52,089 nt of DNA from BS750m-G57 sp964607575 (GTDB lineage Bacteria > Planctomycetota > Phycisphaerae > SM23-33): contig CAZSLS010000019.1 in assembly GCA_964607575.1 (NCBI GenBank), forward strand, positions 1 through 52,089, read 5' to 3'. The position numbers were made by a program, and so were the translations under genes. This document shows, piece after piece, positions 1 to 9,600 of this stretch; the stretch's first letter is position 1, and every line of letters begins with the position of its first letter. The notes below the pieces were generated by a model, which searched no databases, was not told the origin of the DNA, and saw nothing but the letters and a program-made list of their open reading frames with translations.

Positions 1-1266
1 TCGTGTATGGATTGCATCCAGGTGGTCGCCGACAAGGAACTGCCCAACTACGATGACGATATCTCGCACCTGACGACCGGCTGCTCGCTGATCGTGCGCG
101 GCGAGGTGGTCGAGAGCCCGGGCAAGGGACAGCGGGTCGAACTCCACGGGCGCGAGGTCCGGGTGATCGGGCTGGCCGACGCTGAAACGTATCCCATCCA
201 GCCAAAGCGTCACACGTTCGAGTTCCTTCGCACCCAGGCTCATCTACGCGCGCGGACAAACACATTCGGCGCGGTGGCCCGCGTGCGGTCCGCGATGGCT
301 GGGCTCATCCACGATTACTTCCAGTCTCGAGGGTTCCTTTACGTCCACACGCCGGTGATAACCACCAGCGACTGCGAAGGCGCCGGCGAACTGTTCCGCG
401 TCTCCACGCTCGACCCCGACGCCATCCCCCGCGACGATGAGGGCAATATCGACTACGCCGAAGATTTCTTCTCGCGCCCGACATACCTTACCGTTTCCGG
501 CCAACTCGAAGCCGAAACGTATTCCTGCGCATTGGGCAACGTCTACACGTTCGGGCCGACCTTCCGGGCGGAGAACTCAAACACGCCGCATCATCTCGCC
601 GAGTTCTGGATGATCGAGCCGGAGATGGCGTTCTGCGACCTGCAGGGCGACGCCGACCTGGCGGAGGATTTCCTCAAGAACATCTTCGCCGGTATCCTGG
701 ACAAGTGCCCCGCCGACATGGAGTTCTTCAACAAGCGAATCGACAAGACGGTTATCGAGACGCTCACGCACATCGCCGAGAGCCCGTTCGAGCGGATCAG
801 CTATACCCAGGCCATCGAGCTGCTCGAAAAGGCCGACTGCAAATGGCAGTTCCCGGTTTCCTGGGGCATCGACCTGCAAACCGAACACGAACGATACCTC
901 ACCGAAGAGACATTCAAGAAGCCGGTAATAATCACCGACTATCCATCGACCATCAAGCCGTTCTACATGCGCCTCAGCGACGACGAAAAAACGGTTGCCG
1001 CCATGGACGTACTCGTGCCCAAGATCGGCGAGATCATCGGCGGCGCCCAGCGCGAAGAGCGGCTTGACGTATTGACCGAGAGAATGAAGGCCCAGTCGAT
1101 GAACGTTGACGATTACTGGTGGTACTGCGATTTGCGCCGTTACGGAACAGTCCCCCACGCCGGATTCGGTCTGGGCTTCGAACGAACGATCCAGTTCGCC
1201 ACCGGCATGGCCAACATCCGCGACGTAATACCCTACCCCCGCACACCGAGGTCGGCGGAATTCTAG
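1..1266 (+). CDS. asnS: Asparaginyl-tRNA synthetase, 5' end cut by window edge
   Basis: Charges tRNA-Asn with asparagine in the cytoplasm. The reading frame is open from base 1; the first visible codons (Ser-Cys-Met) match the end of the N-terminal anticodon-binding OB domain, so roughly 45 codons lie outside the window and the ATG at 7 is internal. The class II core is complete: motif 2 around GPTFRAENSNT and LAEFWMIEPE, the HERYL segment, and motif 3 GFGLGFERTIQF near the C-terminus, ending in the usual PRTPRSAEF-type tail. AsnRS rather than AspRS is indicated by the overall match to the bacterial AsnRS pattern, including GGAQREERLDVL and DYWWYCDLRRYGTVPH. Because the same genome also carries gatCAB (13818-17129), direct Asn-tRNA charging is available here and GatCAB is probably needed mainly for Gln-tRNA. 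Confidence 0.97.
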   Translation, partial: SCMDCIQVVADKELPNYDDDISHLTTGCSLIVRGEVVESPGKGQRVELHGREVRVIGLADAETYPIQPKRHTFEFLRTQAHLRARTNTFGAVARVRSAMAGLIHDYFQSRGFLYVHTPVITTSDCEGAGELFRVSTLDPDAIPRDDEGNIDYAEDFFSRPTYLTVSGQLEAETYSCALGNVYTFGPTFRAENSNTPHHLAEFWMIEPEMAFCDLQGDADLAEDFLKNIFAGILDKCPADMEFFNKRIDKTVIETLTHIAESPFERISYTQAIELLEKADCKWQFPVSWGIDLQTEHERYLTEETFKKPVIITDYPSTIKPFYMRLSDDEKTVAAMDVLVPKIGEIIGGAQREERLDVLTERMKAQSMNVDDYWWYCDLRRYGTVPHAGFGLGFERTIQFATGMANIRDVIPYPRTPRSAEF

Positions 1267-1357
1267 GCGATCCGGCTCGTACTGAGCGTTTGTTGTCGTG
1301 CGGGAATCACAATGATCGCGTCCGTGAGGAATGTGGAAAGCATTCGGGAGAATTCAT

Positions 1358-1606
1358 ATGACTATGACGCCCCTGAAACGGAACATCCTCATTGTGGTCG
1401 TTATCGCCATTGTCGCCCTTCTCTGGGCTGCGTATGATCTGGGCGTGAAGCCGGCAAAGAAAAGCATCCGCGTTGGTGTGCTGAAGATAGTGGAGATTGA
1501 ACCGCGCGTTAAACCCATGTATCAAGAGGCGATGAAAGACGGCGTGTTGACTACGCTGGAGGCGAAGAGAATCATTGATCGAGCTGATGAACTCGATGGG
1601 CGATAG
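1358..1606 (+). CDS. Small single-pass membrane protein, unknown function
   Basis: An 82-residue product. I chose the ATG at 1358 because GGGAG (1346-1350) sits seven bases before it; an in-frame ATG at 1331 has no such site. Residues about 7-25 form one strongly hydrophobic helix (IVVVIAIVALLWAAY), followed by a short basic stretch and a charged C-terminal part with a helix-like pattern ending in DELDGR. With a basic N-terminus the tail is probably outside the cytoplasm. I do not recognise a family. It stands between asnS and the first sulfatase with 62 bases before the sulfatase start, so it may share a transcript with that gene. Confidence 0.6.
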   Translation: MTMTPLKRNILIVVVIAIVALLWAAYDLGVKPAKKSIRVGVLKIVEIEPRVKPMYQEAMKDGVLTTLEAKRIIDRADELDGR

Positions 1607-1668
1607 CTTCAGGCAAATCCCCAAGAACATCGCCGCCGGCGATCCGCAACGTTCAACCTGGTAAAGAT

Positions 1669-3252
1669 ATGAACATGAACAGACGCACATTCCTGCGAAA
1701 TGCTGCGCTGGGAACCGTTGGTCTTCTCGCTTCACGGCGGGCAGAAGCGGTGGGCAAGGAGAAGCGGGCTAACATCGTTCTGATCATGGCCGACGACATG
1801 GGGTGGTCCGACGCGGGGTGTTACGGCGGAGAGATTAAAACGCCGAACCTCGACCGCCTGGCCGGCGAGGGCATGCGGTTAACCCAATTCTACAACTGTG
1901 CCCGGTGCGTGCCGACGCGAGCGGCGCTCATGTACGGAGTATACCCGCAGCAGGCCGGGGTAACCTCGCCGGGCGGCGCTCGCAAGGTGACCAATTGCAT
2001 CAGCCTTGCCGAGGCGCTCAAGACGGCGGGGTATCGCACGCTGATGACCGGAAAGTGGCACGGTGCGCACAACCCGGTCGCGCGGGGGTTCGACCGCTAC
2101 TATGGGCTGCTCAGCGGATGCTGCAACTACTTCAACCCCGGCAGGCAGCGCCCCGGCGAGCCCAAGCCGGGCCACAAACGCCCGGGCGACTTCCGTCCCT
2201 GGGGAATTGACGACAAGGTTATCCGTCCATTTACGCCAAAGGATCCCAACTTCTACACCACCGACGCCTTCACCGACCGCGCCCTTGAGTACCTCGATAA
2301 GTATGGTCGCCAGGACAAGCCTTTCTTTCTCTACCTTGCCTACACAGCCCCCCACTTTCCCATCCAGGCGCCCCCCGCCGATATCGCCCGATACCGGGGC
2401 AAGTACAAAATTGGCTGGGACGCGATCCGGCAAGATCGCTTCAAACGGCAGAAGAAAATGGGGCTGATCGATAAGAACCTGACGCTCGCCCCCAGAGATC
2501 CCCTCACACCACAGTGGAAAGACGCGAAGAATCAGGACGAATGGGATCTCAAGATGGCGACCTACGCGGCCATGATCGACCGCATGGACCGCAACATCGG
2601 CCGCATCCTCGACAAGTTGCGCAGGCTGGACAAGGAAAAAAACACGCTGGTGCTGTTCCTCTCGGACAACGGGGCCTGCGCCGAGGCATGGCATGCAACG
2701 CCCGACGTCAAGCCCGGACCGATCGACTCCTACCGCACCGTCGATCTACCGTGGGCCAACGCCTCCGACACGCCTTTTCGCAAATTCAAGCGGTGGACGT
2801 ACGAGGGCGGTATCGCGACCCCGCTGATCGCCTGCTGGCCGGGCAAGATCAAACGCGGGACGATCACCACCCAGGTCGGACACGTGATCGATATCCTGCC
2901 CACGCTCTGCGAAGTAGCCGGTATCGCGTGTCCCGGTGAGTACAAGGGACAAAAGATCACCCCCAGCGAAGGCAAGAGCCTCGCGCCCGTATTCCAGGGC
3001 AGGCAGCGAACGGCGCACGAATGGTTGTTCTGGGAACACGTCGGAAACAAGGCAGCCCGCCACGGTAAATGGAAGCTGGTCGGACGCGGCGACCCCGGTC
3101 AGATGAAGAATTGGGAACTCTACGACCTGGCCGCCGACCGCACGGAACTGAAGAACCTGGCGAAGGAATATCCAGAGCGATTGAAGCAAATGGCCCAGGC
3201 ATGGCAAAACTGGGCCAAGCGGACAAACTGGCGGTCAACAAGAAGAAAGTAG
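1669..3252 (+). CDS. Exported sulfatase, formylglycine type
   Basis: Arylsulfatase-family hydrolase that removes sulfate esters, probably from a sulfated glycan. The N-terminus is a Tat-like signal (NRRTFLR then a hydrophobic stretch ending ASRRAEA), so folded export to the periplasm is likely. Asp42-Asp43 in the ADDMG motif are metal ligands; Cys80-Val-Pro-Thr-Arg84 is the CxPxR signature whose cysteine becomes formylglycine; the LMTGKWH segment, the LSDNG motif and a C-terminal subdomain follow. Length (527 aa) is normal. Two in-frame ATGs six bases apart (1669, 1675) both leave the signal intact. The next gene starts nine bases after the stop, so the two form an operon. The substrate cannot be deduced from the sequence. 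Confidence 0.93.
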   Translation: MNMNRRTFLRNAALGTVGLLASRRAEAVGKEKRANIVLIMADDMGWSDAGCYGGEIKTPNLDRLAGEGMRLTQFYNCARCVPTRAALMYGVYPQQAGVTSPGGARKVTNCISLAEALKTAGYRTLMTGKWHGAHNPVARGFDRYYGLLSGCCNYFNPGRQRPGEPKPGHKRPGDFRPWGIDDKVIRPFTPKDPNFYTTDAFTDRALEYLDKYGRQDKPFFLYLAYTAPHFPIQAPPADIARYRGKYKIGWDAIRQDRFKRQKKMGLIDKNLTLAPRDPLTPQWKDAKNQDEWDLKMATYAAMIDRMDRNIGRILDKLRRLDKEKNTLVLFLSDNGACAEAWHATPDVKPGPIDSYRTVDLPWANASDTPFRKFKRWTYEGGIATPLIACWPGKIKRGTITTQVGHVIDILPTLCEVAGIACPGEYKGQKITPSEGKSLAPVFQGRQRTAHEWLFWEHVGNKAARHGKWKLVGRGDPGQMKNWELYDLAADRTELKNLAKEYPERLKQMAQAWQNWAKRTNWRSTRRK

Positions 3253-3261
3253 GAATGAATC

Positions 3262-4626
3262 ATGGGAATAGCGCACCAGTTGACAAACAAACCGGGGCAT
3301 GCCCTGTGGGCAGCGGCATTGGCAATCCTCAGCCTGAACTTCGTGGCGGTCTCTGCAAGAGCGGAGAATCCGCCGGGCGGCGTTAAGACTGTTGAACTGA
3401 AGAACGGAAAGCTGATCTGGCGAGAACAAGCCGGCGGTACGGGGGTCACTTTCGTTCACGGTAATGGTAAAGTCATCGTCCATACTGACGCCGGCGGCAA
3501 GCCGGTCATGCACTTCGTTCAGGTCGGGAACGTCGCACACGCCGACCTGAACGGCGACGGAGCCTGGGATGCGAAATACGACGCCGAGAAGCGGAAGTCC
3601 TTCATTATGACCGGCGGAAAGGCGGTCGAAGTCCGTTTCGATCCCAAGCTCGGACCGGGCGCCAGGGAAAAGGTCTCACTGGACGGTAAGACAAAGTACG
3701 TTTTCGGCGCCAAATCGTGGCGAAAGAACGGAGCCCCGGACGCGGCGAGCAAACCGGTTGCGCGGAGCGTCAAGCGCCCGGTCGGGCTGATCGCGTTTTC
3801 TGACGCGCCGGGCCGGCGGCCAGGCCCCCGGGCGATGCAGCACGCACATATCTACACGGTCGCTCCCGACGGCGTCAGGAAGCAGTTGACCACCGGTAAG
3901 ACGGGGAATTTTTTTCCTGCCTGGTCGCCTGACGGAAAGCTGCTGGCGTTTACTTCCATCAGGAACCGCAAGCGTGAAATCTGGGTTATCGATTCAGCGG
4001 GGAAGAACGAGCGGCTGGTCACGTCCGGTTTCCTTCCGGCCTGGTCGCCCGATGGTAAACGCCTTGCGATTACGAGATTCGACGCCAAGAAGATGCGCCA
4101 CATATGGACTGCCGGTCTAGACGGCAAGGGCGCCAGGCAGCTCACGACCAACGGCAGCAACCACTGCCCGGCCTGGTCGCCCAAGGGCGACAAGATCGCC
4201 TACTGGTCGGGAGACGCCCGCGGGTTCGGACAGGTCTGGGTCATGAACACCGACGGAACGGGCGCCAAACCGCTCACCAAGTCGAAGAAGACTTCATACA
4301 CGCCGGACGGCAGCAGCGCCAACGCTCCGGCCTGGCTGTACAACAATCGAATCGCATATTGGTCGGGGATCGAGCATCGTTACGGGCAGGTCTGGACCAT
4401 GAACGCCGACGGAACCGACAAGAAGCAACTGACCACGACGCCGGCCCCGATCACGAGCGACAATCCAACCTGGTCGCCGGACGGAAAGCATATTCTATTC
4501 GACACCCAGCGCCGCAGACGTCCGGAGATATGGATCATGAACGCGGACGGCACAGATCAGCGCGTACTCGTATCCGATCTCAAGGTTATCCCCATGCGCA
4601 CCTCGTGGCAGCGTGTTTCCCGTTGA
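3262..4626 (+). CDS. Secreted TolB/PD40-type beta-propeller protein
   Basis: A 454-residue exported protein. The N-terminus carries a signal peptide (hydrophobic AAALAILSLNFVAVSARA). Residues about 30-135 form a beta-rich domain with a calcium-loop-like ADLNGDGAWD segment. From about 175 to the end there are at least five PD40/WD40-like repeats of the pattern PAWSPDGK...IWVMNADGT, as in TolB propellers. These domains bind proteins or ligands rather than catalyse; the role here is unknown. AGGA precedes the ATG by seven bases, and the gene follows the sulfatase by nine bases, which suggests the propeller works with that enzyme at the cell envelope. Confidence 0.88.
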   Translation: MGIAHQLTNKPGHALWAAALAILSLNFVAVSARAENPPGGVKTVELKNGKLIWREQAGGTGVTFVHGNGKVIVHTDAGGKPVMHFVQVGNVAHADLNGDGAWDAKYDAEKRKSFIMTGGKAVEVRFDPKLGPGAREKVSLDGKTKYVFGAKSWRKNGAPDAASKPVARSVKRPVGLIAFSDAPGRRPGPRAMQHAHIYTVAPDGVRKQLTTGKTGNFFPAWSPDGKLLAFTSIRNRKREIWVIDSAGKNERLVTSGFLPAWSPDGKRLAITRFDAKKMRHIWTAGLDGKGARQLTTNGSNHCPAWSPKGDKIAYWSGDARGFGQVWVMNTDGTGAKPLTKSKKTSYTPDGSSANAPAWLYNNRIAYWSGIEHRYGQVWTMNADGTDKKQLTTTPAPITSDNPTWSPDGKHILFDTQRRRRPEIWIMNADGTDQRVLVSDLKVIPMRTSWQRVSR

Positions 4627-4704
4627 ATTGTTCATGCAAGAGAAGACCCCAATAGAGAAATACGCTAAGAAAGCGGTCAAACTTAGAATGACAGGAACAT
4701 CATA

Positions 4705-5346
4705 ATGGGTATTGAAGTGTTGGGAATATCGGGGAGTCCTATAGAAAACAGCAATACCGACCGAGTTATTCAGGCCATGCTGGATGCGACCGGGCTGGAA
4801 TCCGAGTTTGTGAAACTGAGTAAGACCAACGTCAGACCGTGCCTGGCCTGCAAACGGTGCGTCCGGGACAACGTCTGCAAAGTTGAGGACGATTTTCCCG
4901 AACTTGCCGAGAAGATCAAGAAAGCCCGGGCCCTCATCATTGGCGCATATCTTCCCTACAAACAGATAGACGGATTCACAAAAGCGCTTCTCGAGAGACT
5001 CTGGTCGCTGCGGCATCTGACTAATCTGCTTGGCGGCAAGTTGTGCGCGACAGTTATAACCCACCTGACTGAAGATGCGGGCGAAAGCGTCAGGCAATCA
5101 CTGTCCACGCAACTGCAGGAAATGGAGCACATGGAGCTTGTCGGGCAGGTGATGATTGAGGGCAACCTTCCATGCTTCACCTGCGGCGTGGGAGATGAAT
5201 GTGAGATGAGCGGAATAAACAGGCGTTACGGACCCGAAGCCAACTCGTCGGCTTACATATACACGCGGGCCGAGGACCAGAAGGAAGCATGGGCCGAAGC
5301 GATAAGAATCGGCCGCCTGATCGGTCAGCGCGTGCGAAACAACTGA
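4705..5346 (+). CDS. Iron-sulfur flavoprotein / NADPH-dependent FMN reductase family
   Basis: A 213-residue flavodoxin-fold protein. The N-terminal strand-loop GISGSPIENSNTDR is the FMN phosphate-binding loop of the NADPH-dependent FMN reductase superfamily. Cys46, Cys49, Cys52 and Cys58 give CX2CX2CX5C, the compact motif of archaeal-type iron-sulfur flavoproteins that holds a 4Fe-4S cluster next to FMN. Additional cysteines lie further on (CFTCGVGDEC). Such proteins pass electrons from ferredoxin-type donors and are typical of anaerobes. There is no signal peptide, so it is cytoplasmic. AGGA sits eight bases before the ATG. It precedes the hydratase-like gene by 45 bases in the same direction. 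Confidence 0.85.
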   Translation: MGIEVLGISGSPIENSNTDRVIQAMLDATGLESEFVKLSKTNVRPCLACKRCVRDNVCKVEDDFPELAEKIKKARALIIGAYLPYKQIDGFTKALLERLWSLRHLTNLLGGKLCATVITHLTEDAGESVRQSLSTQLQEMEHMELVGQVMIEGNLPCFTCGVGDECEMSGINRRYGPEANSSAYIYTRAEDQKEAWAEAIRIGRLIGQRVRNN

Positions 5347-5391
5347 TCGAGACTGAAACTCCGCATAACGTAACATTACATTAGGCTGCAA

Positions 5392-6168
5392 ATGAAATCG
5401 ATCGAACTTCTTGCGAGCAGATTCACACAAGCTTTCTACGACAGGGCCTGGAGCGGAGAGCTTGAACCGCATGTGTCTGACCTGTCAATCGCGGAAGCTT
5501 ACGCGGTTCAGGATCTGGTCGCGGATATAAGAGTCCAGCGTGGAGAGGAGGTTGTTGGATTCAAAGTTGGGTGTACCAGCCAGGCGATACGTTCGCAGTT
5601 TGGGCTGGACGAACCGATTTACGGGCGGCTGTTCAGTCCTCACGTTTGCGAAGAAGGGGCGCCTGTGAACTGGCGCGACTACGCCAATTGCGCCGTCGAA
5701 CCTGAGATGGTGTTTACAATTGGCGCCGACCTTCGCGGCGAGGGTCTGCCTGCCGATCAGTTAATCGACGCGATCCAGTGCGTAAGCGCCGGGATCGAAC
5801 TTCACAATTTCCGATTCTGGTTCTCGCCGCCAACCTCTCAGGAATTGATTTGCTCGGGAGGCATTCACGCCGGCCTGATCGTCGCCGGGGGCGGGGTTTC
5901 TCCACGACAGTTGTCATTCGAACACGAGCTTTTCTCCGTCCGCAAGAACGGCGAGCTCATCACAGAGGCGCCCGCGTCTGAAATAATGGGCGGCCCGATT
6001 CATTCCCTGCGGTGGCTGGTTGATTCCCTGACCAGAAGAGGTTCATACCTCCAGACCGGCAGCCTTGTCATTCCGGGATCGCCCGTTGAACTGGTTTGTG
6101 TAGATCAGGACACCGAGTTGAGCGTGGAAATCGAGGGCGTAGGCGTTGTAGTTTCGCAGTTCAAATAA
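5392..6168 (+). CDS. 2-keto-4-pentenoate hydratase-like enzyme (MhpD / fumarylacetoacetase fold)
   Basis: A 258-residue cytoplasmic protein of the MhpD/HpcG family, which hydrates or decarboxylates 2-oxo acids from catechol-type or sugar-acid breakdown. Visible family marks are GFKVGCTS (Lys58 in the catalytic loop), EPIYGRLF, the metal-binding EPEMVF pair (Glu104, Glu106), the downstream SAGIELHNFRFW strand (Glu136) and the GGPIHSLRWLVDSL segment near the end. The length is normal and no key residue seems missing. Its only close neighbour is the iron-sulfur flavoprotein upstream. No other aromatic-degradation genes are present, so the true substrate is open. The ribosome-binding site is weak (AGG about eight bases before the ATG). 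Confidence 0.85.
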   Translation: MKSIELLASRFTQAFYDRAWSGELEPHVSDLSIAEAYAVQDLVADIRVQRGEEVVGFKVGCTSQAIRSQFGLDEPIYGRLFSPHVCEEGAPVNWRDYANCAVEPEMVFTIGADLRGEGLPADQLIDAIQCVSAGIELHNFRFWFSPPTSQELICSGGIHAGLIVAGGGVSPRQLSFEHELFSVRKNGELITEAPASEIMGGPIHSLRWLVDSLTRRGSYLQTGSLVIPGSPVELVCVDQDTELSVEIEGVGVVVSQFK

Positions 6169-6186
6169 CGCCGCGGCTGAACTCTC

Positions 6187-6215
6187 TCGCCAAGTGCGTG
6201 CTGGTTGCCTATAAT
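6187..6215 (+). promoter_or_regulatory. Candidate sigma-70 promoter for the small membrane protein gene
   Basis: Minus-10 TATAAT (6210-6215, perfect) lies 17 bases after TCGCCA (6187-6192, four of six consensus positions). It would start transcription near 6222, about 100 bases before the gene at 6320. Seen in sequence; activity is inferred. Confidence 0.45.
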
Positions 6216-6319
6216 ATCGCAGATCATCGATGGGCGATGGTGCGGGATACTGATTGCCTGGCGAGATGGTCCCGTCGGGCAGCTGAGCGGGAACGTTTAC
6301 TGAAGGGAAGGAGATCTAA

Positions 6320-6559
6320 ATGGATCCAGTCACGGTCGGAATTGGAGCGGTCGCGCTGGCCTATGGTGTTTTCTCGGGCGTCATGCGAGTTGTGAATCCA
6401 GCCATTTTCAAGAAACTCCAGCCCATGAAAGAGAAATTCGGAGAAACGGCGGGCAACACAATTCATTTCATCGCGTACATTATTGTACCGTTGGCGGTTG
6501 GTGTCGCCCTGATCATCGCCGGCCTGAACGGTACATCATTCTTTGGATCAGCCCGATAG
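6320..6559 (+). CDS. Small membrane protein, two predicted helices
   Basis: A 79-residue product with a strong Shine-Dalgarno sequence (GAAGGGAAGGAG, ending six bases before the ATG), so it is very likely translated. It has a hydrophobic stretch at about residues 4-25, a charged central loop (KKLQPMKEKFGET), and a second hydrophobic helix at about 48-70. I do not recognise a family. It has its own candidate promoter just upstream and is separated from the large gene downstream by a stem-loop, so it may be a single-gene transcript. Confidence 0.65.
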   Translation: MDPVTVGIGAVALAYGVFSGVMRVVNPAIFKKLQPMKEKFGETAGNTIHFIAYIIVPLAVGVALIIAGLNGTSFFGSAR

Positions 6560-6615
6560 GCAGCCCGGCCAGGCGTCGAGATGTGTTGTCGTCAGGCCCG
6601 GTAGAGCCGATATAT

Positions 6616-6646
6616 GGTAGCCCCGTCCGCCAAGGCGGGGGTAACC
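6616..6646 (+). other. Stem-loop between small membrane protein and large glycosidase-like gene
   Basis: CCCCG (6621-6625) pairs with CGGGG (6636-6640), and the outer GGT (6616-6618) pairs with ACC (6644-6646). An alternative inner CCGCC-AA-GGCGG hairpin overlaps it. No T-run follows, so it is a weak terminator candidate or a leader structure of the next gene. Confidence 0.35.
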
Positions 6647-6673
6647 TGCTATTAGCACTGAGAGTAGAAGAAT

Positions 6674-9600
6674 ATGAAAGATAGATCAGAGTTCATCTCA
6701 CAAATAGCACTTCTCGGGAAAGCGATGTTGGTGCTGGCGGTATTTGGCGGGCAAGTTGTCGCCGTTGAGGATGGGGCTCGTCGGATGGCTAATAAGAAAC
6801 TGCGCGTTGCTATTTCCGATACGGGTAAACTGCTTTCGGTTGAAAACATGGCGGCGGGGGAGAAGTACTCTTTTGAATCTGACGAGTTTGAGTTGGACAC
6901 CGATCTGGGGGTCTTTTCAAACCGGGATACCAAGCCGATCAGTGTGAAGGGAGAAAAGGGGCGGGTTGCATATCGATTCGATTTCGGCAAGGTCGGCGTG
7001 AGTTTGATCTATACGCTTGAAAACGATAACGGTTTCTTCAGGCGGAGTTTGAAAGTCGAGAACAAGGCTGCGCTGCGGATCAGGAATCTTGTGCTGGGGC
7101 GGACGAAGTTTGCCCGTGAAGCTAAGGATACGGTGTACTACACGACATTCATCGCCGCGCCGACGGTCAACTTCATCCGCTACGAAAAGGGCGGGCTGTT
7201 CAGTGGGATTGAGAATCCGTATTTCAATACCGACATGAACGATAAAGACATGACGCTGTCTTTCGAACCGGCGTTGATCCTGAAAACGGGCGAGGGATAC
7301 CAATCCGAACCGCAGTTCATGGGCGTGTACAAGAAGTCCGGAGTGATGGTGGCAGACAGCGGTAGGCCCTTTCGGTACAACGCCAACGGCTCGGGCTATA
7401 AACCGCTGGACCGCAACGAGACCCGCGCCATGCGAGCCTATGCGCTTGACTATCTCGCCCCGTCGCAGAAGCAGTTTCTCAACGTCAACTACCAGTTCTT
7501 CCATCCGCTGCCCCAGATGCCCCGAAACGCCGCGGCTGCTGACTATTTCTACAAGACCATCGACACGTTCGCCGAGATCGGCGGGGATATGATTATCTTC
7601 AAACCGCTCCATAGGTACCGGAAACCCAGCAAGGCCCAGCCGTACTGGAATGTGGTTCCGGACGACAAGAATCATACTGCCAGTAAGATTTGCGACTACG
7701 CCTCCAAAAAGGGGATCCGCTTCGGGTTCTACATGGGCTGCGCGGCCCATGGGGGCCAGGGCAATGCGGCCGGTCTGAACTTCCGCCCGGACAAACCGGA
7801 ATGGAAGAAGACCGACTCGCAAGGCAACCGCGCACCAGACAACTGCATGGCGAGTGATGAGTTTTTCCAATGGTGGTTCACGGTTCACGACAACACCATC
7901 AAGAAGTACAAGCTGATCAACTGGAGTTGGGATCCCAGTCTTGGTTCGGGCATGAACTGTCACAATGAATCGCACGGGCATTTCGCCAACAAGGGAGGAT
8001 ACAAAGGCTGGCGGCGATGCATTGAACTTATGGGACGGTTGAAGGCGGAAAATCCCGGACTCTTTTTTCAGGGGTTCTACGGTACCAAGAACTTCGGTTT
8101 ATGGGGACTCAAGCACGTCGACCAGCACGAGGTCTACAACGAGCAGACCATCATTGTCTCGACAAGACACAAGCAGATTTCCGACGACCGGCAGCAGGCC
8201 GACGGACTCCGCTTTCAAAACAACTGGTCCATGCGGTTCCGTTTCACCCCCGCAGTCACCAGCCACGCCCTGGTACACCGGATCAGCGAGGGCGGTTTCC
8301 GACCCGACCTGATCAAGGCCTGGGATTATTATGGCTGGAAATACAGCGTGATGTCGTCACTGGCGATCGCCGGTTCGTTCATGCCCACTATTCTGCCCCA
8401 CGAGACCAGGCTCGTGCCCGGATATGCTGATTTCTACAAGAAGTGGAGCAAGTGGGCGAAAGACAATTTCCAATACGTCGACTATACCGAACCGTTCGGA
8501 CCGCAGGTGGTGTGCGGGTCGGTTGACGGATACGCGCGCATCAAGGGCGATCGTGGTTTTGTGTTCCTGTTCAACGGGAATCCGCGCCCCTCTGAGATCA
8601 CATTCGAGGTCGGCGACGAGATCAATCTGCAAGCCGAGGGGACATTTCAGTTCACCGAACTCTACCCGTCGGAAAAGGGCAAGATTCTGCTGGACCGCAA
8701 TGGCAAATCTATTTTCGCCCGGGGCGACAACGCCAGGATAGTTGTACCGGCGAACTCGTGTCTGCTTCTTGAACTGAAACGGATTGCGAAAGCGTCCGCG
8801 CCGGTTCTGGCGGGCATTGAGGGCAAGATTGCCCGGAAGGGATCGACTATTCAGATCACGGGCGCATCGGGCAAGCCCGGCGTTTTGGTCGATTTCGCCG
8901 TTCGACTGGCCGGAGCGGATAAGATCACGAAACTTACCGTAAACAGCGTCGGCCAGAAGTTCACCACAACTGAAAACGCCATAACGGGCATAATTCAATT
9001 CGCCGGACGGATGTATCAACGCGAGTTGAACCAGTGGCGAAAGCCTGACGGATCGATGTTTAGTTTTCCGTTTCACCCGCAAGCAAAAGGGCTCACGCTC
9101 AAGAGCAGTTTCTATCTGCGACCGGAGGTTAAGAAGCTGCTATCGGATGCAAAGCCCGCCAATTTCAAGGAGATGGGAGCGAAAGTTGAATCCTGGTACA
9201 AGGCGGGCAATAGACCAAATGACTTGAGCTATCATAACTTCATCGGATGTCGCCCGGAGCGTCTCTGGTTGATCGTTCCGACCTATCGGCGCACCGGCGT
9301 TAAAATCGTGCTGAACGGTAAACCGTTATCCAACCAGATGGTCGACCGAGCCAGCGACTGGATACACGCCGACATTACCGATTCAGTCAAGTACGGCGCC
9401 AATAACCGGATCGAACTGCATTTCGCCAACACGAGCGCCAACAACTTTATGGGCCCGTTCCTGATCTACCCCGAAGAGGCGGACACCGCTGATGTTTCGC
9501 CCAAACAGGGCCAAGCGTACGCGCCGGTTGTCTACGCCAAATCGCTGGATCCGACTCCCCCACTGCGGTACAAGAAAGGCGCCGGTCCGGTCGTTCTGGA

